Positions 53,871 to 62,265 are shown, numbered from the stretch's first letter. The stretch is 64,000 nt of DNA from Nocardioides carbamazepini (GCF_024614185.1 NZ_JAHTLF010000015.1:248001-312000), one strand, 5' to 3'. Numbers and translations are program-made. Notes: generated by a model not told the origin, from the sequence alone.

Positions 53871-54064
53871 TGTCCGAGGAGTCGGTGTCGTCCCGGGCAG
53901 TGCCCTACCACTGCCCCTACTGCGGCGAGACCGACCTGTGGCCGCACGAGCCGACCGGCTGGGAATGCCGGGGGTGCCGCCGGGCCTTCAAGGTCGAGCT
54001 GCTCGGCCTCACGCCCGACACCCGCACCCACCCCACCGCCAACCGAGAAGGAGGTGCCTCATGA
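53870..54064 (+). CDS. Small zinc-ribbon protein between sir and cysH
   Basis: 64 aa: CPYCGETDLWPHEPTGWECRGC, two CxxC pairs as in a rubredoxin/zinc-ribbon. Coupled on both sides (TGATG with sir, ATGA with cysH), so it is made together with the reductases. Such small proteins occur in other actinobacterial sir-cysH operons; function unknown, perhaps an electron or metal accessory. Confidence 0.8.
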   Translation: MSEESVSSRAVPYHCPYCGETDLWPHEPTGWECRGCRRAFKVELLGLTPDTRTHPTANREGGAS

Positions 54065-54807
54065 CCACCGCCACGACGCGTGCCGCCCGCGAGTTCCGCG
54101 GGTCCCACACCACCGGCCGGTCCCCCGAGGAGCTCCGCGAGCTCGTCTCCCACTGGGGCGCCGAGCTCGAGCTCGCCCCCGCCGAGGTCATCATCGAGTG
54201 GGCCGCCGCGACCTTCGGCGAGCGCTTCTGCATCACCTCCTCGATGGGTGACGCCGTCCTGGCGCACCTCGCCGAGAAGGTCGTGCCCGGCGTCGACGTC
54301 GTCTTCCTCGACACCGGCTACCACTTCATCGAGACCATCGGCACCCGCGACGCCGTCGCGGCCACCATGGACGTCAACCTCATCTCGATCACCCCGGTCC
54401 AGTCCGTGGCCGAGCAGGACGCCGAGTACGGCCCCGAGCTCTACCGGCGCGACCCGGACCTGTGCTGCGCGCTGCGCAAGGTCAAGCCGCTGGCCGACTC
54501 GCTCGCGAGGTACGACGCCTGGGCGACCGGACTGCGGCGCGCCGAGACGCACAACCGGGTGATCGCGCCGGTGATCGGCTGGGACGCCAAGAAGCAGAAG
54601 GTGAAGGTGTCCCCCATCGCCCGGTGGAGCGACGAGCAGATCGAGCGCTATATCGCCGAGAACGGCGTGCTCGTCAACCCGCTCGTCTACGACGGCTACC
54701 CGTCCATCGGCTGCGCGCCGTGCACCCGACGGGTCGCCCCCGGCGACGACCCGCGCAGCGGCCGCTGGGCCGGCACCAACAAGACCGAATGCGGGATCCA
54801 CTCATGA
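54061..54807 (+). CDS. cysH: Adenylyl-sulfate (APS) reductase
   Basis: Reduces APS to sulfite using thioredoxin. 248 aa from ATG at 54061. CC pair at 135-136 (CCALRKVKPL) and CAPC at 218-221 provide the four 4Fe-4S ligands that distinguish APS from PAPS reductases; catalytic Cys244 is in the terminal ECGIHS. ITSSMGDAVL is the nucleotide-binding loop. Together with sir it completes APS-to-sulfide reduction. Confidence 0.95.
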   Translation: MTTATTRAAREFRGSHTTGRSPEELRELVSHWGAELELAPAEVIIEWAAATFGERFCITSSMGDAVLAHLAEKVVPGVDVVFLDTGYHFIETIGTRDAVAATMDVNLISITPVQSVAEQDAEYGPELYRRDPDLCCALRKVKPLADSLARYDAWATGLRRAETHNRVIAPVIGWDAKKQKVKVSPIARWSDEQIERYIAENGVLVNPLVYDGYPSIGCAPCTRRVAPGDDPRSGRWAGTNKTECGIHS

Positions 54808-54853
54808 GGTGGCCCAGTAGCGTCCGCATCCCGGAGGAGAGGGGGAACCGACG

Positions 54854-55597
54854 ATGACCGCCCCGGCACTCATCGCCTTGGCCCACGGCAGCCGCGACCC
54901 ACGCTCGGCCGCCACCATTTCCGCGCTCGTCAACGCGACGAAGGCGTTGCGTCCCGACCTGCGCATCGAGAAGGCGTTCCTCGACCTCGCCAAGCCGAGC
55001 TTCCACACGGTGGTCGACCGGCTGGTCAAGGCCGGGTACGACGAGATCGTCGTCGTGCCGCTGCTGCTGGCCGAGGCGTTCCACGCCCGGGTCGACGTGC
55101 CCGAGGCGATCGCCGAGGCCACGACCCGGCACCCCGGCCTGCAGATCCGGGCGACCGCCGTCCTCGGCCTGGAGGCACGCTTCCTCGAGGTCCTCGACGA
55201 GCGCCTGCGCGAGGCACTCCGGGACGCCCGGGTGCGCGAGCTCGACGCGCTCGTGCTCGCGGCCGCCGGCACGTCGGACCCGCTCGCCAACCAGGCCGTC
55301 GCCCGGCTCGCCCGGCTCTGGGGCGCGCACCACCGGCTTCCCGTCACGGCGGCGTACGCCACCAGTGCTCCGCCGGCCACCGGCGAGGCCGTCCGCGCCT
55401 TCCGGGCCGAGGGCCGCCGCCACATCGCGGTCGCCTCGCTCTTCCTGGCCCCCGGCAACCTCGTCGACCGGGCCACCGAGCTCGCCCTGGAGGCCGGCGC
55501 CGTCGCCGTCTCCGAGCCGCTCGGCGCCCACCCCGAGATCGCCCGCACGATCCTCGCCCGGTACGCCGTCGGCGCGGTCGAGCTCGTTCCCGTCTGA
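54854..55597 (+). CDS. Sirohydrochlorin ferrochelatase-like protein (CbiX/SirB)
   Basis: Inserts Fe2+ into sirohydrochlorin to make siroheme, the cofactor of the sulfite reductase upstream. 247 aa with two halves of the CbiX fold: LIALAHGSRDPRSAATI and LAKPSFHTVVDRL in the first (His ligand near residue 11), and AAAGTSDPLANQAVARLARLWG in the second. ATG has GGAGGAGAGGG upstream. Metal choice (Fe versus Co) is inferred from context. Confidence 0.85.
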   Translation: MTAPALIALAHGSRDPRSAATISALVNATKALRPDLRIEKAFLDLAKPSFHTVVDRLVKAGYDEIVVVPLLLAEAFHARVDVPEAIAEATTRHPGLQIRATAVLGLEARFLEVLDERLREALRDARVRELDALVLAAAGTSDPLANQAVARLARLWGAHHRLPVTAAYATSAPPATGEAVRAFRAEGRRHIAVASLFLAPGNLVDRATELALEAGAVAVSEPLGAHPEIARTILARYAVGAVELVPV

Positions 55598-55599
55598 GG

Positions 55600-55675
55600 G
55601 AGTTTCGCCGGTCGACCGGCGAAACTCGCGCTGGACCGACGAAGGTTCGTCGGTCCAGCGCGAGGTTCGTCGGTC
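55600..55675. repeat. Tandem palindromic element after CbiX gene
   Basis: A perfect 28-bp palindrome at 55600-55627 is followed at once by a 16-bp stem (55628-55643 with 55646-55661, 2-nt loop) and a third copy of the AGGTTCGTCGGTC segment (55663-55675). It lies between convergent genes and should stop transcription both ways, but its repeat structure suggests a REP-like element. Confidence 0.7.
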
Positions 55676-55683
55676 AGGTCCGC

Positions 55684-56100
55684 TCAGAGCACCAGCGCCT
55701 CGAGCAGGTGCTCCAGGGTCCGGGCCGGGTCGGCGGTCACGCCGCCGTGGACCGGACCGGGTTGGAGCACGGTGCTCTTGGGCGCCTTGAGGAACCCGAA
55801 GCGGGTGCTCGCGTCGTCCTTCTGTGCCCGGGAGCCGTACGCCGTTGCGCGCTCGCCGACGCCGAACGCGGTGTGCGCCTCACCGCTGCAGACCTTCGCG
55901 ATGGCCGCGAGCGCGGCCTCGACCGCGCGGAGGTCGACCTTGGCGTCGAGTGCGCGGATCCTGGCCGGGTCGACCGCAGAGCGGACGTCGAGGAAGTCCT
56001 CGGCCGGGCAGTGGAGCACCACGCCGACGTTGACGAACTCCTCACGCTCGACGCGCGGGACGCAGCGCAGCGTGACGTACTGGTACGGGTGGTGGGTCAC
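55684..56100 (-). CDS. DUF3037 protein
   Basis: 138 aa from GTG at 56100, overlapping the HipA-like stop (GTGA). Segments YQYVTLRCVPRVEREEFVNVGVVLHCP and LDAKVDLRAVEAALAAIAKV match DUF3037, usually encoded next to a HipA-like kinase. No catalytic motif or membrane segment recognised. Probably the partner of the upstream kinase. Confidence 0.8.
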   Translation of the reverse strand: MTHHPYQYVTLRCVPRVEREEFVNVGVVLHCPAEDFLDVRSAVDPARIRALDAKVDLRAVEAALAAIAKVCSGEAHTAFGVGERATAYGSRAQKDDASTRFGFLKAPKSTVLQPGPVHGGVTADPARTLEHLLEALVL

Positions 56101-56879
56101 GCCCCGGCCTCCATGCCGACCGCGCCCACCGGCAGCCACGCCCGGCCGCCGTCGCGGCGCGCGGCGAGGAAGGCGACGTACCGCTCCCGCAGCGCGTCCG
56201 GTGTCTCGGCGCCCGGCACCGGCTCCAGCCAGGCGTCGGGCACGTCGGCGAGCACCTGGACGAGCGTCTCGTCGGTCAGCCGCGCGGCGAGGTCGGCGTC
56301 CTGTGCGACCGCCGGGGCGGCGAATCCGCGCAGGATGTGCTCGGAAGCGTCGTAGGGCTGCGCCGCGAACCGGGCGGGGTCGCCCGGACCGCCGGACCAG
56401 GAGTGGTGGAAGTACAGCGACGCACCGTGGTCGATCGCCTGCAGCGTGCCGCGCCACACCAGCAGGTTGGGGTTGCGCCAGCTGCGGTCGACGTTGGCCG
56501 TGAAGGCGTCCAGCCACAGGACCCGGCCCGCGAGGTCGGCGTCCGGGGTGCTGGTCGGGTCGTACCCGAAGGAGCCCGGGAGGAAGTCGATGCCGAGGTT
56601 GAGGCCGGTGCTGGCGTTGATCAGGTCCTGCACCTCCTCGTCGGCCTCGTAGCGCGCGATCTCGGGGTCGAGGTCGAGCACGACCTGGTCCGGAGTGGGT
56701 ACGTCGAGCAGGCGGGCCAGGCCGGCGACGACGACCTCCGCGACCAGCACCCGCGCGCCCTGGCCGGCACCGCGGAACTTGCAGACGTAGGTGCCGAGGT
56801 CGTCTGCCTCCACGATCCCGGGCAGGCTCCCGCCCTCGCGCAGCGGCGTGACGTAGCGGGTGACCTTGACCTGCTCCAT
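56097..56879 (-). CDS. HipA-like kinase family protein
   Basis: 260 aa from ATG at 56879; a GTG two codons earlier is possible. VKVTRYVTPLREGGSLPGIVEADDLGTYVCKFRGAGQG, in part, resembles the HipA-like N-lobe; LWLDAFTANVDRSWRNPNLLVWRG and QAIDHGASLYF resemble the catalytic D-x4-N and DHG segments. Not a full HipA: the HipA N-1 domain is absent and there is no hipB. Its substrate is unknown; the neighbour PPK2 is on the same strand. Confidence 0.75.
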   Translation of the reverse strand: MEQVKVTRYVTPLREGGSLPGIVEADDLGTYVCKFRGAGQGARVLVAEVVVAGLARLLDVPTPDQVVLDLDPEIARYEADEEVQDLINASTGLNLGIDFLPGSFGYDPTSTPDADLAGRVLWLDAFTANVDRSWRNPNLLVWRGTLQAIDHGASLYFHHSWSGGPGDPARFAAQPYDASEHILRGFAAPAVAQDADLAARLTDETLVQVLADVPDAWLEPVPGAETPDALRERYVAFLAARRDGGRAWLPVGAVGMEAGA

Positions 56880-56892
56880 GCTCACACCACGC

Positions 56893-57750
56893 TCAGCGGA
56901 CCGACGCGTCGAGCAGGCGCTGCCGCTCGTGGGCCACGTCGAAGTCGGCCTTCGGCCAGCCCAGGTCGTAGGAACGCAGCGTGTCATGGAGCAGCGTGCC
57001 GATCGCGAGGTTGCGGTACCACTTCTTGTCGGCCGGGACGACGTGCCACGGCGCGACCTCGGTGTGGGTGCGCTCGATCGCGACCTCGTAGGCCTCCTGG
57101 TACGCCGGCCACAGCTCGCGCTCGTCGACGTCCCCCGGGTTGTACTTCCAGTGCTTGGTCTCGTCGTCCAACCGGGCGAGCAGACGCTCCTGCTGCTCGG
57201 CCGCCGAGATGTGCAGCATGCACTTGATGATCGTCGTCCCCTCTGCGACCAGCTCCGCCTCCCAGGCGTTGATGGCGTCGTAGCGCCGCTCGATCTCCTC
57301 CGGGGGCGCGAGCGAGCGGACCCGTGCTATCAGCACGTCCTCGTAGTGGGACCGGTCGAAGACCCCGATCAGGCCGACCGGTGGCAGGGCCCGGGTGATC
57401 CGCCAGAGGAAGTCGTGGGAGAGCTCCTCCGGAGTCGGTGCCTTGAAGGACGTGATCCGCACGCCCTGCGGGTCGACCAGGCCGACCGTCGAGCGCAGGG
57501 TGCCGCCCTTGCCCGACGTGTCCATGCCCTGCAGGACGAGCAGGACGCTCCGGCGACCGCCGGACTTGCCGTCGGCGAAGAGCCGCTCCTGCAGGTCCGC
57601 GAGCTGGGGACCCAGTGCGAGCAGTGCGCTCTCGCCGTCCTTCTTGCTCCCGTCGAAGCCGGGAGCGGCGTCGGTCTCGATGGTGCTCAGGTCGACCGGA
57701 CCCGACGCGACACGCAGCGGCTTGGTGAGATCCGAGAGAGGAAAGCTCAT
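56893..57750 (-). CDS. ppk2: Polyphosphate kinase 2 family protein
   Basis: Transfers phosphate between polyphosphate and nucleotides. 285 aa: Walker A GMDTSGKGG (75-83), Walker B-like FDRSHYEDVLIARV and the lid segment RLDDETKHWKYNPGDVDER. This is the single-domain PPK2 type; whether it phosphorylates NMP or NDP was not determined. The ATG at 57750 is supported by GAGAGAGGAAA nearby. Confidence 0.9.
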   Translation of the reverse strand: MSFPLSDLTKPLRVASGPVDLSTIETDAAPGFDGSKKDGESALLALGPQLADLQERLFADGKSGGRRSVLLVLQGMDTSGKGGTLRSTVGLVDPQGVRITSFKAPTPEELSHDFLWRITRALPPVGLIGVFDRSHYEDVLIARVRSLAPPEEIERRYDAINAWEAELVAEGTTIIKCMLHISAAEQQERLLARLDDETKHWKYNPGDVDERELWPAYQEAYEVAIERTHTEVAPWHVVPADKKWYRNLAIGTLLHDTLRSYDLGWPKADFDVAHERQRLLDASVR

Positions 57751-57770
57751 GGCTGGACCGTAGCGGCCGG

Positions 57771-57913
57771 TGGGGGGCGCGGGGCCGCGCCCGCCGGCCC
57801 CCGCCCCCCCCCCGCGGGGCTTGGCTCAGCCGCGCGAGCTACAGACTGCGGGGGGGCCGTGCCGGCGGGGGGTGGGGCGCGCGGCCGCGGGGGCGCCCCC
57901 GCCCCCCGCCCAC
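57771..57913. other. Extreme G/C homopolymer tract (possible G-quadruplex or sequencing artefact)
   Basis: 143 bp between PPK2 and the copper chaperone that is almost only G and C with many runs of 4-9 identical bases, for example a C9 run near 57812 and G7, G6, G4 and G5 runs within 57840-57890. No gene. It could form G-quadruplexes, or be badly assembled sequence. Confidence 0.6.
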
Positions 57914-57915
57914 GA

Positions 57916-58125
57916 TCAGTCCTCGATCGTGTAGCCGACCTCGGCGATCGCCGACCGGATCGCGGCATCGTCCGCTGCGCCGGTCACCTCGAGGGCTCCC
58001 GTGCTCACGTCGACATCCACGTCCGTCACTCCGTCGACAGCGCTCACCGCGCCGGTGACCTTGGTGACACATCCGTTGCAGGTCATCCCCGCCACAGTGT
58101 AGGTGGCCGTCACGACGTTGCTCAT
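57916..58125 (-). CDS. copZ: Heavy-metal-associated domain protein (CopZ-like copper chaperone)
   Basis: Cytoplasmic Cu(I) carrier, 69 aa. The metal-binding motif GMTCNGCV (residues 13-20) and the rest of the beta-alpha-beta-beta-alpha-beta fold are intact. ATG follows GAGAGGAACAGAGG. Divergent from a CDGSH gene with a CsoR-like operator in between, so copper induction is expected. No CopA ATPase gene lies nearby. Confidence 0.9.
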   Translation of the reverse strand: MSNVVTATYTVAGMTCNGCVTKVTGAVSAVDGVTDVDVDVSTGALEVTGAADDAAIRSAIAEVGYTIED

Positions 58126-58156
58126 CCTCTGTTCCTCTCATCGACCGATTGGACGC

Positions 58157-58180
58157 CTATAGGGTACCCCCCTATGGTAT
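58157..58180. promoter_or_regulatory. CsoR-like copper operator
   Basis: On the minus strand the site contains CCATAGGGGGGTACCCTATAGG, an imperfect palindrome of A/T flanks and a G/C-rich centre like CsoR-binding sites before copZ/copA genes. It lies between copZ and the CDGSH gene. Confidence 0.6.
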
Positions 58181-58216
58181 CAACGACCAACAGAGATGCC
58201 TATCCCAGGAGAGTCC

Positions 58217-58456
58217 ATGGCCGATCAGAGCAGCCGTCCGGTGACAGTCAAAGCCGTCCAGGACGGTCCACTCCAGATCAAGGGGGGCTTCCGGCTCCTC
58301 GACCCGAGCGGGGAGGAGTACGACCTGGACGGTCAGCGGGTGGTGCTGCTGTGCCGCTGCGGCCGCTCCGGAGATCAACCGTTCTGCGACTCCAGCCACC
58401 GCGCCACGGACTTCCGCAGCACCGACCGTCCGGCGTGCGTGACCGGCGCCGACTGA
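58217..58456 (+). CDS. CDGSH iron-sulfur domain protein
   Basis: 79 aa from ATG at 58217, with AGGAGA upstream; seven further codons upstream lack support. CRCGRSGDQPFCDSSH matches the CDGSH 2Fe-2S motif (three Cys and one His ligand) except that Ser replaces the usual Gly. mitoNEET-like proteins bind redox-active, labile clusters. Sharing a copper-type operator with copZ suggests a role in copper or iron-sulfur stress. Confidence 0.85.
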   Translation: MADQSSRPVTVKAVQDGPLQIKGGFRLLDPSGEEYDLDGQRVVLLCRCGRSGDQPFCDSSHRATDFRSTDRPACVTGAD

Positions 58457-58518
58457 GCATCCGCGGCGCGCGGGCACGGCGTTCCGGCGTGAAAGCTCGG
58501 CTCAGCCGGCGCTCGCGC

Positions 58519-59010
58519 TCACCCGCCGACCAGCGGCGGGCTCGAGGACCAGGGGAAGTCGATCCACCCCTCGGTGTGGCGCCAGACGTACTCCGGGTGG
58601 ATCACCGTCCACGGCTTCTCGTAGATGACCGCGGTGCGCGCCTCGGCCACGTGGTCGGCGAAGAAGTCACGCACCACCTCGAGGGTCTTGCCGGTGTCGG
58701 CGACGTCGTCCGCGATGAGCACCTTCATGCCGGTCAGGTCGATGGCGGCCGGTGTCGGCGGCAGCATCATGGGCACGTCGAGACGCTCGTTGATGCCGGT
58801 GTAGAACTCGACGTTGACCGCGGACAGGTTCTTCACGTTCAGGGCGTAGCCCAGGCCCATCGCCAGTCCGAGGCCGCCACGCGCGATCGCGAGCACGATG
58901 TCGGGCTCGAAGCCGTCATCGACCACCTGCTGGGCGAGATCGCGCACCGCGGTGCCGAAGAGGTCGTAGGTCAAGATCTCGCGCTCGGGAACCACGGCGT
59001 CAGTCGTCAC
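58519..59010 (-). CDS. Phosphoribosyltransferase-domain protein
   Basis: 163 aa from GTG at 59010, overlapping recX by 11 bp. The PRPP motif VLIADDVADTGKTLE (near residues 92-106) and FEPDIVLAIARGGLGLAMG define a type I PRTase, like xanthine/hypoxanthine PRTases. Base specificity is not visible. An in-frame GTG at 58995 is another possible start. Confidence 0.85.
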   Translation of the reverse strand: MTTDAVVPEREILTYDLFGTAVRDLAQQVVDDGFEPDIVLAIARGGLGLAMGLGYALNVKNLSAVNVEFYTGINERLDVPMMLPPTPAAIDLTGMKVLIADDVADTGKTLEVVRDFFADHVAEARTAVIYEKPWTVIHPEYVWRHTEGWIDFPWSSSPPLVGG

Positions 59011-59524
59011 TCGCCCATTCTGCACCGAGCTCGGCACGCACCACGGCGTAGGCGACCCCCGAGGAGTAGCCCTTGCGGGCGAGCATCCCGACCAGCCTCC
59101 GGACGGCGACCTGCTCCTCGAGGCCACGCATCGAGCGTAGCTTCTTGCGGACCAGGACGCGCGCCGTCTCCTCCTCGTCGCCCGGGTCGACCTCGGCGAG
59201 CACGGTCTTGGCCGTCTCGTCGGCGACGCCCTTGCGACGCAGCTCGACCGCGAGAGCCGTCCGGGCCAGGCCACGGCTGCGCTGGCGCCCTTCGACCCAG
59301 GCCCGGGCGAACGCCTCGTCGTCGACCAGGCCGACCTCCTCGAACCGGTCGAGGAGCCGGCCGGCCACGTCCTCGGGGACATTGCGCCGAGCCAGCCGAT
59401 CCTCCAGCTCACGACGACTGCGCGCCTTGATGCTCAGCTGGTCGAGGAGGATCTTGCGCGCGACCGACTCGGGGTCGGCCTCCTCCGTCCAGCCGTCATC
59501 CTCGGGCGGCTCGTCATTGCGCAC
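59000..59524 (-). CDS. recX: RecA regulator RecX
   Basis: Inhibits RecA filament extension. 174 aa, GTG start 2 bp after the recA stop. RecX-type three-helix repeats are visible: ARKILLDQLSIKARSRRELEDRLARRNVP, in parts, then VGLVDDEAFARAWVEGRQR and LRRKGVADETAKTVL. Co-expressed with recA as in most actinobacteria. Confidence 0.92.
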   Translation of the reverse strand: MRNDEPPEDDGWTEEADPESVARKILLDQLSIKARSRRELEDRLARRNVPEDVAGRLLDRFEEVGLVDDEAFARAWVEGRQRSRGLARTALAVELRRKGVADETAKTVLAEVDPGDEEETARVLVRKKLRSMRGLEEQVAVRRLVGMLARKGYSSGVAYAVVRAELGAEWASDD

Positions 59525-59526
59525 GC

Positions 59527-60579
59527 TCAGAACGAGTCGACGCCGATGGGCTCGTCGGAGAGATCGGCGAACTCGCCGTCGACGGTCGGGGTGACGCCGA
59601 GCTTCTCGAGGATCTTCTTCTCCAGCTCGTTGGCCAGGTCGGGATTGTCCTTGAGGAAGCCGCGGGAGTTCTCCTTGCCCTGGCCGAGCTGGTCGCCCTC
59701 GTAGGTGTACCAGGCGCCGGCCTTGCGGACCAGGCCCGCCTCGACGCCGACGTCGATCAGGCTGCCCTCGCGGGAGATGCCCTTGCCGTACATGATGTCG
59801 AACTCGGCCTGCTTGAACGGCGGGGCGACCTTGTTCTTGACGACCTTGACCCGGGTCCGGTTGCCGACCATGTCGGTGCCGTCCTTGAGGGTCTCGATGC
59901 GACGCACGTCGAGGCGCACGGAGGAGTAGAACTTCAGCGCGCGACCACCGGTGGTGGTCTCGGGCGAGCCGAACATGACGCCGATCTTCTCGCGCAGCTG
60001 GTTGATGAAGATGGCGGTCGTCTTGGACTGGTTGAGGGCACCGGTCATCTTGCGCAGCGCCTGGCTCATCAGGCGGGCCTGGAGGCCGACGTGGCTGTCG
60101 CCCATCTCGCCCTCGATCTCCGCGCGGGGCACGAGCGCGGCGACCGAGTCGATGACGATCAGGTCGAGCGCACCGGATCGGATCAGCATGTCGGCGATCT
60201 CGAGCGCCTGCTCACCGGAGTCGGGCTGGGAGACCAGGAGGGCGTCGGTATCGACGCCGAGGGCCTTGGCGTACTCCGGGTCGAGCGCGTGCTCGGCGTC
60301 GATGAAGGCCACGATGCCCCCCGCGGCCTGCGCGCTGGCGACCGAGTGGAGCGCGACGGTGGTCTTGCCGCTCGACTCCGGGCCGTAGATCTCCACCACG
60401 CGACCACGCGGGAGGCCGCCGATGCCGAGCGCCACGTCCAGCGCGATCGACCCGGTCGGGATCACGTCCAGGGGGGCACGCGAGTCGTCACCGAGCCGCA
60501 TCACCGAACCCTTGCCGTACTGCTTCTCGATGTTGAGCAGGGCGGTGTCGAGCGCCTTCTGCCGATCGTCTCCAGCCAT
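59527..60579 (-). CDS. recA: Recombinase RecA
   Basis: Strand exchange protein and SOS co-protease. 350 aa from ATG at 60579 (GAGGA 4 nt before). Walker A GPESSGKT at 66-73, Walker [11 protein letters not shown], the loop-1 region [19 protein letters not shown] and the NQLREKIG segment are complete. No intein, unlike some mycobacteria. A LexA-type box lies 172 bp upstream. Confidence 0.97.
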   Translation of the reverse strand: MAGDDRQKALDTALLNIEKQYGKGSVMRLGDDSRAPLDVIPTGSIALDVALGIGGLPRGRVVEIYGPESSGKTTVALHSVASAQAAGGIVAFIDAEHALDPEYAKALGVDTDALLVSQPDSGEQALEIADMLIRSGALDLIVIDSVAALVPRAEIEGEMGDSHVGLQARLMSQALRKMTGALNQSKTTAIFINQLREKIGVMFGSPETTTGGRALKFYSSVRLDVRRIETLKDGTDMVGNRTRVKVVKNKVAPPFKQAEFDIMYGKGISREGSLIDVGVEAGLVRKAGAWYTYEGDQLGQGKENSRGFLKDNPDLANELEKKILEKLGVTPTVDGEFADLSDEPIGVDSF

Positions 60580-60750
60580 GGTCCTCAGTCCTTCGTGTCG
60601 TGGTGGGCCAGGTACGTCGGCGACGCTAGGGCGAGGTCCCGACACAACCTGATCAGTCGTGCCGTGGGTGTGGACAACCAGCCCTCACGTCGTACCTGTG
60701 GACAGTCGAGGGCCCCTGGGGGGCACCTGCTGCCGTGCGACCAACCTAGC

Positions 60751-60764
60751 CGAACAGGTGTTCG
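60751..60764. promoter_or_regulatory. SOS box upstream of recA
   Basis: CGAACAGGTGTTCG is the LexA core, 172 bp before the recA ATG and 9 bp beyond the MFS gene stop. The distance suggests a long leader or a promoter far upstream. Confidence 0.85.
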
Positions 60765-60772
60765 AAGTCGCG

Positions 60773-62074
60773 TCAGGCCGCCCGGCGTGTCGGCTCCGCA
60801 TCGCCCCGCGACGCGGAGATGGCGCGGGCCGCGCAGCCGAGGACGCCGACGACGAGCAGCAGGCTGGCCAGGGCCAGGGCGGGATAGCCCGCCGCCCCGA
60901 CCACGACGCCGGCGATCGCGCCGGCCGCCGCGGCGGTCAGGCCCATCACGAGGTCGGAGACGCCCTGCACGTCGGTCCGCACCGCCAACGGGGCGTGCTC
61001 GGCGACCAGGGTCGAGGCCGAGACCATCGCCAGCGACCAGCCCAGACCGAGCAGGAACAGGCCGGCGGTGACCTGCCACGACATCCCGCTCGGCGCCGAC
61101 CCGCACAGGAGCAGGGCCGCGAGCAGCACCACTGCGCCGGCGGCCAGGACGGGCGGGCGGCCGAACCGGTCGGCGAGCATCCCGACGACCGGCGAGAACG
61201 CGAACATGCCGAGCACGTGCACGCTGATCACGATCCCGATCACCTCGAGGCCGGAGCCGCCGTGCTCCATGTGCAGCGGCGTCATCGTCATCACGCCGAC
61301 CATCGTGGCGTGGGTGAGGGCCAGGCCCGCGATCGCGTAGCCGAGGACCGGGCGGTCCCGGACCACGGCGGCGGTACGGCTCCACGAGGAGCCGGTGCGT
61401 GCTCCGGCCGGCGCGGCGCTCCCCCCGGACGCGGCGCGCTGCGCGGTCAGCAGCGGATCGGGACGCAGCAGCACCGCGACGAGCACCGCCGCGGCGAGCA
61501 TGCCGATCGCACCGATGGCGAACGGGCCGGTCAGCTCCGGGATCCCGACGGTGTCGGCGACGGCACCCGCCGGGCCGGTCAGGTTCGGTCCCGCGACGGC
61601 GCCGATCGTCGTCGCCCACACCACCAGGGACAGCGAGCGGGCGCGGTTCGCGTCGGTGGCGAGGTCGGTCGCGGCGTACCGCGCGGCGTTGTTGGCCGAC
61701 GTCGTCGCGCCGAGCAGCATCGCGCCCACGAGCAGGAGCGGCATCGAGCCGACCACGCCCGCGAGCACGGCGGTCAGACCGCCGGCCGAGCCCACGACGT
61801 ATCCCGTCATCAGTCCGCTCCGGCGACCGTGCCGCGCCATCAACGGCGCGAGCAGGAACGAGATCACGGCGGCACCGAGCACCTGCGCGGTCTGGGCGAG
61901 GCCGGACATCGCCTCGGAGCCGGACAGGTCGCGAGCGAGCAGGGAGGCGGTGGCGATGCCGATGGTGATGCCGACCGCGCCGACCGCCTGGGTGAGGACG
62001 AGCACCCGGACCGTGCGCCGCTGGATCCCGGCGAGGATCAGGTCGGCCTCGACGCCGTCCGCCAGGCCGGTCAC
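60773..62074 (-). CDS. Major facilitator superfamily transporter
   Basis: 433 aa from GTG at 62074 (GTGA overlap with the DUF3046 stop). Twelve hydrophobic segments are visible, with the MFS loop PLMARHGRRSGLMTG between helices 2 and 3 and a repeat in GMLADRFGRPPVLA. Probable drug/metabolite efflux proton antiporter; substrate unknown. It lies between DUF3046 and recA. Confidence 0.88.
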   Translation of the reverse strand: MTGLADGVEADLILAGIQRRTVRVLVLTQAVGAVGITIGIATASLLARDLSGSEAMSGLAQTAQVLGAAVISFLLAPLMARHGRRSGLMTGYVVGSAGGLTAVLAGVVGSMPLLLVGAMLLGATTSANNAARYAATDLATDANRARSLSLVVWATTIGAVAGPNLTGPAGAVADTVGIPELTGPFAIGAIGMLAAAVLVAVLLRPDPLLTAQRAASGGSAAPAGARTGSSWSRTAAVVRDRPVLGYAIAGLALTHATMVGVMTMTPLHMEHGGSGLEVIGIVISVHVLGMFAFSPVVGMLADRFGRPPVLAAGAVVLLAALLLCGSAPSGMSWQVTAGLFLLGLGWSLAMVSASTLVAEHAPLAVRTDVQGVSDLVMGLTAAAAGAIAGVVVGAAGYPALALASLLLVVGVLGCAARAISASRGDAEPTRRAA

Positions 62075-62265
62075 CGCTCGCTCGCCGGCAGCTCGAGGAC
62101 CTCCCAGACCGCGCGCCAGACCTCCTTCGGCGTGACGCCCGCATCCAGGGCCTGAGCCGCCGTGCGGTGGCCGAGCGTGCCGATCACGAACGTGTCGGCC
62201 CACACGCGGGCGTAGCCGTCACCGAGGTGGCGGTCCATGCGTGCCCAGAACTCGGTGTGTCTCAC
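62071..62265 (-). CDS. DUF3046 protein
   Basis: 64 aa from GTG at 62265: HTEFWARMDRHLGDGYARVWADTFVIGTLG then AGVTPKEVWRAVWEVLELP, typical DUF3046. The family is encoded just upstream of recA in mycobacteria (Rv2738c), matching this position. Overlaps the DinB-like gene (GTGA) and MFS gene. Function unknown. Confidence 0.85.
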   Translation of the reverse strand: MRHTEFWARMDRHLGDGYARVWADTFVIGTLGHRTAAQALDAGVTPKEVWRAVWEVLELPASER

